Source of the DNA: JAHFTW01 sp038046785
GTDB taxonomy: Archaea > Thermoplasmatota > E2 > JACPAO01 > JAHFTW01
Reading direction: 5' to 3'
Assembly (NCBI GenBank): GCA_038046785.1
Contig: JBBSVM010000002.1
Coordinates: forward strand, 150,779 to 214,778
Length of the DNA stretch: 64,000 nt
Shown here: in pieces, positions 56,433 to 64,000 of the stretch
How the letters are laid out: each line of letters starts with the position of its first letter
Numbering within the stretch: position 1 is the first letter of the stretch
Translations under genes and position numbers: made by a program
Notes under the pieces: model-generated
Told to the model about the DNA's origin: nothing
The model's input: the letters and a program-made list of their open reading frames with translations, nothing else
The model's database searches: none

Positions 56433-57175
56433 AGCCCACGCTCGCCACTCTACTCGCCCTCGCCATCCTCGCGGCTGGCTGCGCCACCCCTTCGACGCAA
56501 ACATCGTCCAGCGAGGCGCCGCACGGCAACGACCACGGCGCGCCGACAAGTGTTTCTCCTTCCGCAGCGCCCGTGCCGCTCCTCCTCACCGTTGCGCCGC
56601 TGGCGGCAACCCAGAATGCGAGCATTACAGTTTCAGGGACGGTGAACCGCGCAGCCCAGGTCAGCATCGGCACACAAACCGTGGAGGTCACCGCGGCGTG
56701 GAGCCTCGTCGTGCCGCTCGAGTTCGGCCAGACCAACCTCACCGTCACTGCCGACGATGGGCAGGCGACCGTCCAGCAGTCGGTTCTTGCGATTCGCCTT
56801 GCCTCCGCGACGATGGAGGTCATCTACACGGCGGCCATCCCGCCGCACCCGTCCACGACCCACACGGTCTGGTGGGACCCGGACGCGTTCGCATCCAAGC
56901 CGATGTACGATGCGGCAGGCGCAGAGCACCCCGCCATCGCCAACATTCACGACGTGATGGTCACCTGGACAGCGCAGACCGGCATCCCCATCGTGTACGG
57001 CGGGCCGGGCGAATTCGGGTTCGAGCCGCACAAGTTCGACGGCGTCGGGCAGCCGCTCTCCGCCGCGGCACCGCCTTACTGGCTCTACGACGTGAACGGT
57101 GAGACGGCCCCGTTGGGAATCACTTCGATGGAAGCGCACCCGGGCGATGTCATCACCTGGAACTACGGCGGCTGA
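56429..57175 (+). CDS. Lipoprotein with DUF4430-like C-terminus
   Basis: The 248-residue protein begins MKPTLATLLALAILAAGC (lipobox). It has a Ser/Pro/His-rich linker, an Ig-like beta domain (ITVSGTVNRAAQVSIGTQTVEV) and a C-terminal region PYWLYDVNGETAPLGITSMEAHPGDVITWNYGG, which matches the closing part of DUF4430/transcobalamin-like domains. It is translationally coupled to the CxxCH protein. The two are likely surface partners. Confidence 0.7.
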   Translation: MKPTLATLLALAILAAGCATPSTQTSSSEAPHGNDHGAPTSVSPSAAPVPLLLTVAPLAATQNASITVSGTVNRAAQVSIGTQTVEVTAAWSLVVPLEFGQTNLTVTADDGQATVQQSVLAIRLASATMEVIYTAAIPPHPSTTHTVWWDPDAFASKPMYDAAGAEHPAIANIHDVMVTWTAQTGIPIVYGGPGEFGFEPHKFDGVGQPLSAAAPPYWLYDVNGETAPLGITSMEAHPGDVITWNYGG

Positions 57176-57205
57176 AGCGACTCGAGCAGCGACGACAGCA
57201 GACGA

Positions 57206-58720
57206 CTACGCGGTCCGAACCGTCGTCTCGCGGCTCTCAAATGCGGCGTCCAATGCGCGTCCGTTGATTTTCAACCGGCGCAGGCCGTCGTGGGCCGACA
57301 TCGCGGAGTCCTTCGGGACGGCGAAGCCCGCCTCGTGGCGGTGGATGACGATGTGCCGGATGATGTGGTCCGGGAGTCGGGTCGCCTGCTGGACGAAGCG
57401 GTGCAGCCGGAACGCGGTGAGGCCGTCTTCCGAGCCGGAGTTGACGCGCAGGTGGACGTCACCGTACTTGTCGGCAAGCTCGTCCCAGTCGGTCTTGCGC
57501 TCGACGCGGTCGCGGCGGCCGTCCGTGGACTTGGGCGGTTCCGCCTCCTTGATTTCGCGCCCGATGAGCATCTCGATGCGCTTCAGGATGGGCTTGTCGT
57601 CGAGGCTGACGAAGGAGATGGATTTGCCCGTGCGCCCGGCGCGGCCGGTGCGGCCGATGCGGTGCACGTACACTTCCGGCTCCAGCTCGGGCAGGTCGAA
57701 GTTGATGACGTGCGTGATGCGGTCGATGTCGAGGCCGCGCGCCGCGACGTCGGTGGCGACCAGGATCTTGATGTGGCCGGCGTCGAACTCCTTGAGGACC
57801 GCTTCGCGCTTGTTCTGTGGGACATCGCCGTGCAGAGCCTCGGCCGAGTAGTCCCAGCGCCGCAGGTCCTCAACGAGGCGGTCGCACATCATCTTCGTGG
57901 CACAGAAAACGATGACAAGGTCTTGACCCGGCTCGTTGTCGAGGACGCGGGTGAGCGCCCAGTGCTTGTTGCGGCGTCCGACGGCGTAGTACACCTGCTC
58001 GATGGCGGGAACGGTGAGCTCGTCGGCGGAGACGCGGACCGACTCCGGCGACACCATGAAGCGGCGCGTGAGCCCTTTGATTTCTTCGGGCATCGTCGCC
58101 GAGAAGAGCAGGGTCTGCCGGTGGTGCTTGCCCGGCATCGACTTGAGAATCTTCTCGACGTCGTCGATGAAGCCCATGTCGAGCATGCGGTCCGCTTCGT
58201 CGAGGACGAGGAGCTTGGTCTGGCTCAGGTCGAGCGTGCCGCGTTCCATGTGGTCCATGATGCGGCCGGGGGTGCCGACAACAACATGGACGCCGCGCTT
58301 GAGCGCCTTCTCCTGGACATCGTAGCCGGTTCCGCCGTAAACACAGACGACGGTGAAGTCGCGGCCCTTGCCGTAGCGCTCCAACTCGTCGGTGATTTGG
58401 AGAGCGAGTTCGCGCGTCGGCGCAAGAATCAACGCTTGGACATTCTTGGCGGCGGGGTCGTACCGCTCGATGATGGGGAGGCCGAACGCGGCGGTCTTGC
58501 CGGTTCCGGTGCGGGCCTGACCGATGACATCCTTACCCTGGAGCAGGAGCGGGATGGTCTTCTCCTGGATGGGGGTCGGGTGCTCGAAACCGACGGCATC
58601 GAGCGCCGCGATGGTGGTCGCGGAGAGTTTCAGGTCGGCGAAGGTGACCTTGAGGTCAACGGATTTCTGCTTCGTCGGGTCCACCTTGAGGGCGGGCTTG
58701 TTGGGGGAATGGGACTCCAT
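57206..58720 (-). CDS. DEAD-box RNA helicase with DbpA-like RNA-binding domain
   Basis: The 504-residue helicase has Q motif FEHPTPIQ, Walker A ARTGTGKT (68-75), Ib PTREL, DEAD VLDEADRMLDMGF, SAT FSATMPEEI and VI HRIGRTGRAG. The C-terminal domain (VHLRVNSGSEDGLTAFRLHRFV...FAVPKDSAMSAHDGLRRLKINGRAL) resembles the DbpA/YxiN RNA-recognition fold. Expected roles are rRNA folding and ribosome assembly. ATG 58720 is chosen. The predicted 5' leader of about 75-80 nt from TATA gatatatca is longer than in most genes here, as seen for cold-induced helicases. Confidence 0.9.
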   Translation of the reverse strand: MESHSPNKPALKVDPTKQKSVDLKVTFADLKLSATTIAALDAVGFEHPTPIQEKTIPLLLQGKDVIGQARTGTGKTAAFGLPIIERYDPAAKNVQALILAPTRELALQITDELERYGKGRDFTVVCVYGGTGYDVQEKALKRGVHVVVGTPGRIMDHMERGTLDLSQTKLLVLDEADRMLDMGFIDDVEKILKSMPGKHHRQTLLFSATMPEEIKGLTRRFMVSPESVRVSADELTVPAIEQVYYAVGRRNKHWALTRVLDNEPGQDLVIVFCATKMMCDRLVEDLRRWDYSAEALHGDVPQNKREAVLKEFDAGHIKILVATDVAARGLDIDRITHVINFDLPELEPEVYVHRIGRTGRAGRTGKSISFVSLDDKPILKRIEMLIGREIKEAEPPKSTDGRRDRVERKTDWDELADKYGDVHLRVNSGSEDGLTAFRLHRFVQQATRLPDHIIRHIVIHRHEAGFAVPKDSAMSAHDGLRRLKINGRALDAAFESRETTVRTA

Positions 58721-58818
58721 GGTTTCACTGCCGCGTCCAGGGGGTCCGGCAAAAGAGCGCGGGACCCACGCGGCCCACACGGCGGGGCTTCGCTTCCAGA
58801 GGAGGCGACTCCCGTGAT

Positions 58819-58826
58819 TGATATAT
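58819..58826 (-). promoter_or_regulatory. TATA box of the DEAD-box helicase gene
   Basis: The A/T-rich gatatatc (palindromic) is the strongest TATA-like element in the gap between the hydrolase stop and the helicase. Initiation about 25 bp downstream on the minus strand gives a leader of about 75-80 nt. Confidence 0.5.
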
Positions 58827-58846
58827 CGATTGGGGTCGGCCGTTTC

Positions 58847-59896
58847 TCACTTTCCAGATAGGTTCTCCAGCTCCACACCGTTCACTTCGCCGTAGAAGCG
58901 GCGGCACACTTCCCAGAACCAGTGCGCGTCGAGCAGCTCGAATTGGGTGTGGCTGCCCCACGCCGTGAGGAGCACCTGGATGTTCGCGGTGCCTTCGGCG
59001 TAGCGTTCCAGGCGGCGAGCGTGCCGCACCGGAACCACCGGGTCGTCGGTGGAGTGGACGACAAGGGTTGGCGCGGTGATGCGACTGACGCGGCGTTTCG
59101 GGGTCGCCAGGTCGTAGAGCTCCTCCACGTTCTCCAGGCTGTAGATGCGCGCCACATCGGCAAGCAGGTCATCGAAGCGCTCGTACGCGCCGTCCGATTT
59201 CGCCAGCAGCAGCCGGCGAAACCCGCTCCAGGTGCGCCGGAAGGGGTGGCCCTTGGGCGGCGCCTCGCTGATGTAGCGCACCGCGTCGGCGGCATCCATG
59301 AACGCGCTGAAGGCAAGGACACCTCCCGCAAACAGGGTGGAGCCAGCTTCTCCTTCGGCGCAGGCGGCGTTGAGCGCGGCGGCGGCACCCATGGATTCAG
59401 CGAGGACCGCCACCCGCTTCACGCCGGTCTGGGCGACCAGGAAACGCGCCGCCGCTGCGACGTCGGCGGCCTCCTTCCATCCCGCAGTGGCGATGCCGGT
59501 GGACTCCCCGAACGCGCGCAGGTCGATGGCGAGGACGGGGATTTTCCAGTGGCGGTGGATGTGGATGGCGCGCCGCTTGTGCAGGTTGTCATCCTTCGTG
59601 CTGAACATGCCGGGAACGATGACGAGACCCCATGGGCTTGGCGCGTCGCGGTGCTGTGGGCCGAGCCAGCCCGCCACCTGGACGCCATCGTCCACAGCGA
59701 CCGTGACGTGGCGCCACGGCTTCGGATAGGGGTGCAGGCGGGCGAGAAGACGTGCCCGCGGATGGCGCACATGGGCGATGAAGTCGAGGGTGCGGCGCAG
59801 GCGGGGCAGCACCACCCGCAGGTCGCCACCCCGCTTCGGACGCTGCGGCAGCGCCTCCAGCTGCGCGCGCAGGGCCGCCAAGCTGTCATCCGCCAC
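58847..59896 (-). CDS. Alpha/beta hydrolase
   Basis: From GTG 59896 (TTG 59920 also possible) the protein has about 349 residues. The nucleophile elbow is AVLAESMGAAAALNAAC (G-x-S-x-G form replaced by A-E-S-M-G), and THQF-like SHTQFELLDAHW gives the catalytic His near the end; VHSTDDPVVPVRHARRLE has the acid residue. The preceding LVIVPGMFSTKDDNLHKRRAIHIHRHWKIPVLAIDLRAFGES is the oxyanion-hole region. The serine hydrolase substrate is unknown. It follows the RNase H-fold protein gene on the same strand. Confidence 0.75.
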   Translation of the reverse strand: MADDSLAALRAQLEALPQRPKRGGDLRVVLPRLRRTLDFIAHVRHPRARLLARLHPYPKPWRHVTVAVDDGVQVAGWLGPQHRDAPSPWGLVIVPGMFSTKDDNLHKRRAIHIHRHWKIPVLAIDLRAFGESTGIATAGWKEAADVAAAARFLVAQTGVKRVAVLAESMGAAAALNAACAEGEAGSTLFAGGVLAFSAFMDAADAVRYISEAPPKGHPFRRTWSGFRRLLLAKSDGAYERFDDLLADVARIYSLENVEELYDLATPKRRVSRITAPTLVVHSTDDPVVPVRHARRLERYAEGTANIQVLLTAWGSHTQFELLDAHWFWEVCRRFYGEVNGVELENLSGK

Positions 59897-59927
59897 GCGG
59901 CGGACAAGCTGTCCTGGCAAAAGGACT

Positions 59928-60497
59928 CTACGCGGGGGAGCGCAGGGCAATCTGGATGGCGGCGTCGGTGTGGCGCGATGTGGTGCGGGGGCGCACCGGG
60001 GTGGTGGCGTGCTCGGCGACCAGGTCCAACCGGATTCCGGGCAGGCGGCGACGCAGCCGCCCGATGAGGTCCAACCCAACGGGGCGTGCGCCGGAGCCAA
60101 TCTGGATGCGCAGTTCGTCCGCCGTCAGACCGGAGACCCAAACGGCAAGCCGTTCGCAAGCGCTCTCCGGCGAGAGGGATTCAGCGACCAGGAGCGTCCT
60201 TCCGTCGGCCACGGCGGCAAGGCCGAGGACGTTTCCCGGGTCCACGCCAAGCACCACGCACCGGTAGCCGGTGGCGCCCGGTGTGCGGTCCAGGTGCGTG
60301 ACGCAGGCGAGAAGGGTCGCCTCCAGGTCGTCGCGCAAAGCGACGCTGCGGGGGTCGATGATGGGCCCCCCGAGCAGGACGCGGACACTTGCGGGAACCG
60401 CCTCGCTCGGCTTGAGGACCAGGACCGCGTGGTGGTGCTTGGCGAAGAAAGGGACCAGCCGATGGTAGAGAGAAAAATCATCCGTGACGAGAGCCAC
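59928..60497 (-). CDS. RNase H-fold (RuvC/YqgF-like) protein
   Basis: The 189-residue product has a central CVVLGVDPGNVLGLAAVADGRTLL (about residues 80-103), the GVDPG motif of RuvC/YqgF-like RNase H folds, and an Arg/His-rich tail (RPRTTSRHTDAAIQIALRS). The N-terminal half may be a separate domain. GTG start. It lies 33 bp beyond the DUF531-like gene and 31 bp before the hydrolase, so the three may be one operon. Nuclease activity is uncertain. Confidence 0.55.
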   Translation of the reverse strand: MALVTDDFSLYHRLVPFFAKHHHAVLVLKPSEAVPASVRVLLGGPIIDPRSVALRDDLEATLLACVTHLDRTPGATGYRCVVLGVDPGNVLGLAAVADGRTLLVAESLSPESACERLAVWVSGLTADELRIQIGSGARPVGLDLIGRLRRRLPGIRLDLVAEHATTPVRPRTTSRHTDAAIQIALRSPA

Positions 60498-60529
60498 CTC
60501 GCGGTTGCGCCGCTCGCCAGCAAAGCCGG

Positions 60530-61120
60530 TCAGCCGCCGCCCCCCAGATGGTGCATGTGGGCCGCAATCATGGCGGGAAGCGCACCGAGCGCGGTCGCCG
60601 TATCCAGGCTGATGCTTTTTCCGGTGAGCTCGAGATGGTGCTCCGCTCGCCCGAGAAGGTCGGGGGAGAGCCCGCGTGGCCCCAATCCGAACAGCAGAGT
60701 CTGGTCGCCGCCGGCGACGCGTGCCTGGGCAATGCGGAGAGGAGTCATTGCCTTGGTCGGGTTCGGGTGCGGTGTCGTGGCAACCAGGCGGCCAAGGAAT
60801 GGGGGCCGGATTTCGGCATCGTCGAAGTTCAGGAGTCGGAATCGTCCCTCGGCGGCAAGCGCTTCCAAGTGTTCGGCTCCCTCGCCGATGCTGGTGCTCG
60901 CGGAGACGAACTTTGCGACAGCGGCGGGGGTGGTGAGGCCGAGGTCGGCAAGACGGGCGCCCGGTTTGCGCGCTTGGGCGTAGGGAAAACCGAAGGTCAC
61001 AAGGTCACAGTCGAAGGCGACGGCGACGGGAGCCGCGCGGGCGAGCATGACGCGCAGAACATCGTGCCACTGCTTGGCATCGTAGGTGTTGTAGAGCCCA
61101 AGCGTCAGCCGACCTGGCAC
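60530..61120 (-). CDS. DUF531-like protein (possible SPOUT methyltransferase)
   Basis: From GTG 61120 the 196-residue protein begins VPGRLTLGLYNTYDAKQWHDVLRVMLARAAPVAVAF, the characteristic start of archaeal DUF531. It continues with ATTPHPNPTKAMTP and GGDQTLLFGLGPRGLSPDLL, the latter resembling a trefoil-knot SAM-binding loop (ending G-L-G-P-x-G-L) as in SPOUT methyltransferases. It may modify RNA. A start further upstream would add unrelated low-complexity sequence. Confidence 0.7.
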   Translation of the reverse strand: MPGRLTLGLYNTYDAKQWHDVLRVMLARAAPVAVAFDCDLVTFGFPYAQARKPGARLADLGLTTPAAVAKFVSASTSIGEGAEHLEALAAEGRFRLLNFDDAEIRPPFLGRLVATTPHPNPTKAMTPLRIAQARVAGGDQTLLFGLGPRGLSPDLLGRAEHHLELTGKSISLDTATALGALPAMIAAHMHHLGGGG

Positions 61121-61193
61121 GGGAAAAACGAAGCTGCCCGCCGTTGAAGCCTTGCCGCCTGGGCGAACCTGCCGGCATCGAACCTTCCTGTCC

Positions 61194-62162
61194 ATGCCAA
61201 CCCTCAAGAGATGGCGCCGTCCTGGACGCGCCGTGCGAATCCTTCCAGTCGTCCTTCTGGTCGCCATCCTTGCCGGCTGCGCCTCCGCCCCGGCGCCGCC
61301 GTCCAGCACGTCTGAGGCACCGATCCCCCCGTCCGACCTGCCTGGGACGCTCAACACCACGACGGAGGACGGCGTCCAGCAGACCTACGCCTTCTCGCTA
61401 ACCAACATGACCTTCGTCAACCAGGTGGAGCGCATCCGGTTCACCGCCAACGGCAACGCCAGCTACGACTTCCGGTTTTCCGGCGCCATCCCGGCGGTCT
61501 CCGCCGGCGTCGTCTGCCTGGGCATCGAAGCGCACAAAGTCTTCGCCAACGGCACGTTCGCGGCAGCCGCCGGCATCCTCGGCGTGGCAAGCGATTCGAA
61601 TGTCTACGCTGAGGCCCGCGTCATGGGCCAGCGCGTCCCGGTCCTCGGCGACCAGTTCGAGCCGCAGCCGGGCGTGACCCAGCCCATCGAGGGGCGTCTC
61701 GCCGGGCAGCTGAAGGCCGGCGACCAGGTCGTCGTCGAAGTGGCGGGCACCGACCACCAGGTCCTTGCGCAAAATGGCGGCTCACTCTCTGGCCAGCTCG
61801 TCGTGAACGGCACCGGAACCTTCGAGGCGCTGCCGCTGACGGCGGTCTCGTGCGGCGCCGGCTTGCGCGAGTTGGAAGGCTCCACCGGCGTCAACACCTA
61901 CCTCGTTACGACGGCCGTGGGCGGCAGCGTCACGCTCCCGGTCGCGCAAGGCGGGTTGATGCTCATCCAAGCGTTGTCGCTCGTCGACCAGACCCAGGTC
62001 GGGACCTACACGTTCCTCAACGAGACGGACGACATCCCGACCGAACTCGTCCGGACGAAGCTGGGCGCCGGCCGCCTCGGACTCGACTTCGAGAGCTGGG
62101 TGGGCTTCGCGGGCTCGCCGAAGTGGTTCTTCGCCGACACCTTCTGGCCAGCGTTCGCGTAG
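61194..62162 (+). CDS. Secreted lipoprotein, unknown function
   Basis: The 322-residue protein from ATG 61194 has a basic N-terminus, then ILPVVLLVAILAGC (lipobox), a Pro/Ser-rich linker and a beta-rich extracellular domain (TYAFSLTNMTFVNQVERIRFTANGNASYDFRF). Divergent from the DUF531-like gene. No recognised family; likely surface-anchored. Confidence 0.6.
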   Translation: MPTLKRWRRPGRAVRILPVVLLVAILAGCASAPAPPSSTSEAPIPPSDLPGTLNTTTEDGVQQTYAFSLTNMTFVNQVERIRFTANGNASYDFRFSGAIPAVSAGVVCLGIEAHKVFANGTFAAAAGILGVASDSNVYAEARVMGQRVPVLGDQFEPQPGVTQPIEGRLAGQLKAGDQVVVEVAGTDHQVLAQNGGSLSGQLVVNGTGTFEALPLTAVSCGAGLRELEGSTGVNTYLVTTAVGGSVTLPVAQGGLMLIQALSLVDQTQVGTYTFLNETDDIPTELVRTKLGAGRLGLDFESWVGFAGSPKWFFADTFWPAFA

Positions 62163-62178
62163 GGCCTGCGCCGCGCCG

Positions 62179-62187
62179 GTTCAAATG
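62179..62187 (+). promoter_or_regulatory. TATA box for the aminotransferase
   Basis: gttcaaatg centred about 27 bp before ATG 62211, favouring that start over an in-frame ATG at 62199. Confidence 0.5.
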
Positions 62188-62210
62188 CTCCAGGGTGGGT
62201 GCCGTCCGCG

Positions 62211-63434
62211 ATGGGCCGCCCCGCTCCCCGCATCGACAGCCGTTTCGTGGCGAGCCGCGCGCAGATTTTCCCGGAGTCGGTCATCCGTTCGATGAGCCGC
62301 GTCGCCGCCGCCCACAAGGCGGTCAACCTCGGGCAGGGGTTCCCCGACTTCGACCCGCCGCGCGACGTGATGGAGGCGGCGAAGAAGGCCATCGACGACG
62401 GCTTCAACCAGTACGCGGTGACCTGGGGGGCCCCAGCGCTGCGGGAGGCCATCTGCCGCAAGCTCGGTGACTTCAACCGCATCGAAGCGAAGCCGGACGA
62501 CAACGTTGTCGTCACCTGCGGCGCGACGGAGGCGATGGTGGCGACGCTGCTCGCCACGGTGAACCCGGGCGACAAGGTGGTCATCTTCGAGCCGTTCTAC
62601 GAGAACTTTGGCCCCGACGCGGTCCTCGCCGGAGCGACGCCGCTCTTCGTCCCCCTCCGTCCTCCGGAGTTCCAGCCCGATGCCGCCGCCCTCGATGCCG
62701 CCTTCGCGCAGAAGCCGAAAGCGGTCATCGTCAACACGCCGGGCAACCCGACGGGGCGCATCTTCACTGACGCGACGCTGCGCTCCATCGCCGAGCTGTG
62801 CGTGCGCCACGACACGCTCGCCATCACCGACGAAATCTACGAGCACATGGTGTATGACGGCAAGCACCACACCAGCCTCGCCACGCTGCCAGGCATGGCG
62901 GAGCGCACCGTCACCATCGGCGGCTTCAGCAAGACCTACTCCGTGACCGGCTGGCGCCTCGCCTACACAGCCGCCCCCAAGCCGGTGACGGACGCCATCA
63001 AGCGCGTGCATGATTTTCTCACGGTTGGCGCAGCGCACCCGCTGCAGATTGCGGCGATCACTGCCCTCGGCCTTCCCCCCGCCTACTACACGCAGCTGCG
63101 CGACGGCTACCAGGCCAAGCGCGATTTCCTCGTCGGCGCGCTCGAAAAGGCCGGGTTTAAGCTGCACCGGCCCGACTCCGCATACTACATCCTGGCGGAT
63201 TGGACCGGCATCCCGGGCACCGAGCGGTTCGCCGATGACACCGCGTTCGCGATGTGGCTGACCGAAACGGTCGGCGTCGCTTGCATCCCCGGTTCCAGTT
63301 TCTTCTCGGACCCGGCTGCTGGCCGCAATCTGGTGCGCTTTGCCTACCCCAAGAAGCCGGCAACGTTGGACGAGGCGGCGCGGCGGCTGGCGCAGACGCG
63401 GGAGAAGGCGGCCTCCATCCGACAGGCTCGTTAA
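62211..63434 (+). CDS. Class I/II PLP-dependent aminotransferase
   Basis: The 407-residue enzyme transfers an amino group between amino and keto acids. Fold-type I features: NLGQGFPDFDPPRDV near the start, GATEAMVATLLATVNPGDKVV, NTPGNPTG, DEIYEHMVYDGKHH, GGFSKTYSVTGWRLAY with the PLP-binding lysine, and a C-terminal RFAYPKKPATLDEAARRL. The pattern is close to kynurenine/glutamine transaminase-like and methionine aminotransferase-like members, but the exact substrate is unknown. Confidence 0.9.
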   Translation: MGRPAPRIDSRFVASRAQIFPESVIRSMSRVAAAHKAVNLGQGFPDFDPPRDVMEAAKKAIDDGFNQYAVTWGAPALREAICRKLGDFNRIEAKPDDNVVVTCGATEAMVATLLATVNPGDKVVIFEPFYENFGPDAVLAGATPLFVPLRPPEFQPDAAALDAAFAQKPKAVIVNTPGNPTGRIFTDATLRSIAELCVRHDTLAITDEIYEHMVYDGKHHTSLATLPGMAERTVTIGGFSKTYSVTGWRLAYTAAPKPVTDAIKRVHDFLTVGAAHPLQIAAITALGLPPAYYTQLRDGYQAKRDFLVGALEKAGFKLHRPDSAYYILADWTGIPGTERFADDTAFAMWLTETVGVACIPGSSFFSDPAAGRNLVRFAYPKKPATLDEAARRLAQTREKAASIRQAR

Positions 63435-63436
63435 CG
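63431..63436 (+). promoter_or_regulatory. TATA-like box before the DCC protein
   Basis: ttaacg centred about 24 bp before GTG 63457, overlapping the aminotransferase stop. It supports a leaderless GTG start. Confidence 0.4.
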
Positions 63437-63456
63437 ACCGCACCGTCGGCTCCAGC

Positions 63457-63819
63457 GTGGACGAGGCAATCGTGTTCTACGACGGCCGCTGCGGCATGTG
63501 CCGCGGCAACGTCGTGGATGCCAAGCGCCGCATGCGGCCCGGTTCGATGCGTTTCGTCGAGAACTCCGGCCCCGAGGCGCAGGCCATCCTCGGCCCGCTC
63601 GGCCTGATGGAGGCAACGGAGTCGAGCCTCATCGTCCTCGCCGACGGCAAGCCGCTGCTGCGCGCCGAAGCGGGACTCGAGATGGTGCGGCGTTTCCGAT
63701 GGCCGTGGAAAGCGCTGCTTGCGTTTGGCGTGCTTCCGAAGCGAACGCTCGACGCGATGTACGACAAGCGGGCCGCGAACCGCAAGCGCGATGCCTGCGT
63801 CCTGCCGCTTCCTGAGTAG
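63457..63819 (+). CDS. Thiol-disulfide oxidoreductase-like DCC protein
   Basis: The 120-residue protein begins VDEAIVFYDGRCGMCRGNV, the DxxCxxC (DGRCGMC) signature of the DCC family, then MRFVENSG and a central helical region (LEMVRRFRWPWKALLAFGVLPKRTLDAMYDKRAANR) with a C-terminal Cys. DCC proteins have a thioredoxin-like fold; role unknown. GTG start with TATA about 24 bp upstream. Confidence 0.85.
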   Translation: MDEAIVFYDGRCGMCRGNVVDAKRRMRPGSMRFVENSGPEAQAILGPLGLMEATESSLIVLADGKPLLRAEAGLEMVRRFRWPWKALLAFGVLPKRTLDAMYDKRAANRKRDACVLPLPE

Positions 63820-63912
63820 AAATGAAAGATGGAAAGGAAGAGGGTTCCGCGCCGAAGGCGCTGCCGGGCGACCGACTGCAGGGAGGTTCCCCAAAGGGAG
63901 ACCCTGCCTGCG

Positions 63913-63937
63913 GTGAGACGGCCGAAAGCCGTCTCAC
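63913..63937. terminator. Perfect 10-bp hairpin at the end of the minus-strand edge gene
   Basis: gtgagacggc-cgaaa-gccgtctcac is a perfect 10-bp stem with a 5-nt loop. It overlaps the stop codon of the minus-strand gene entering at the right edge. Between 63820 and 63912 no gene is visible. Probably a terminator or processing hairpin. Confidence 0.6.
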
Positions 63938-64000
63938 TGGTCGACGTAGTGGCCGGTCTTGACGGCCTTCTGCACCTTGGCGAAGACCTCGGCGCCGAGC
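63934..64000 (-). CDS. C-terminal fragment of a gene cut by the window edge
   Basis: The minus strand ends with LGAEVFAKVQKAVKTGHYVDQ and a stop at 63934-63936. Codon use is GC-rich as in neighbouring host genes. Only 21 residues are present, too few for identification. Confidence 0.5.
   Translation of the reverse strand, partial: LGAEVFAKVQKAVKTGHYVDQ

Noticed and set aside
55362..56549. N-terminal extension of LysRS beyond 55361
   Set aside because: It lies opposite the CxxCH gene, has no family match in translation and would ignore the TATA box about 26 bp before ATG 55361.
61150..61200. A tRNA-like stretch (gaacctgccggcatcgaacc)
   Set aside because: It cannot form T-arm, acceptor and anticodon stems in consistent order.

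Overview
The window looks like a chromosome segment of a GC-rich, aerobic euryarchaeon, most plausibly a Thermoplasmatota-type lineage (inference). The archaeal markers are an FtsZ2-like FtsZ, RadA, a B-family DNA polymerase, ribosomal protein L15e, Sec61-gamma/SecE next to Spt5/NusG, prefoldin beta, an archaeal-type AspRS, a TrmI-type tRNA methyltransferase and bat-type and tandem winged-helix regulators. Many genes have an archaeal TATA box about 24-28 bp before the start codon, implying leaderless mRNAs. An A1-type haem-copper oxidase (coxB, coxA, coxC) supports aerobic respiration. I cannot fix the species from this sequence alone.

Layout. 0-9.8 kb: two paralogous BNR-repeat lipoproteins around ftsZ, an APC permease, secE-spt5, a structured intergenic stretch (7.7-8.06 kb) and secreted/membrane proteins ending in a winged-helix regulator. 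10.5-14 kb: an Obg-family GTPase, GNAT and two small unknowns, then rpl15e behind a long leader. 14.2-16.8 kb (minus): a Lys/Ala/Pro-tailed protein, a zinc-ribbon protein, a small conserved protein and radA. 16.9-25 kb: OmdA-like protein, DNA polymerase, EVE protein, UbiB/AarF kinase and AspRS. 24.9-31.3 kb: a pentameric ligand-gated ion-channel homologue, a PQQ-type sugar dehydrogenase lipoprotein and the oxidase cluster, whose subunit II carries an extra blue-copper domain. 31.3-41.5 kb: two APC permeases, an ACT protein, ferredoxin, a bat-type regulator, prefoldin/TrmI, dihydroorotase and an HRDC protein. 53.5-64 kb: LysRS, a CxxCH secreted protein, a DbpA-like helicase, a hydrolase, an RNase H-fold protein, a DUF531-like protein, an aminotransferase and a DCC-family protein.

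The most striking region is 41.6-53.45 kb, an integrated element of about 11.8 kb. It has split a host tRNA-Arg(CCG) gene: the 3' half lies at 41586-41624 and the 5' half at 53444-53486, both on the minus strand, sharing the 8-bp core agctccgg. Each core is flanked on the element side by an 11-bp inverted repeat. The element carries its own tRNA-Arg(CCG) (51330-51403) behind a well-spaced TATA box, which could compensate for the disrupted host gene. Its tyrosine recombinase has a frameshift and an in-frame stop before the catalytic tyrosine, so the element appears locked in place.

The cargo is defensive: a Sau3AI/MutH-like endonuclease, an HNH endonuclease, a 5-methylcytosine methyltransferase, a GHKL ATPase with a C-terminal HEPN-like RX4H motif, a Hachiman pair (HamA DUF1837 nuclease and HamB helicase), a PIN-domain protein and a two-TM protein with a DUF4145-like tail. 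The GHKL-HEPN protein beside the methyltransferase is the best candidate for an undescribed component.
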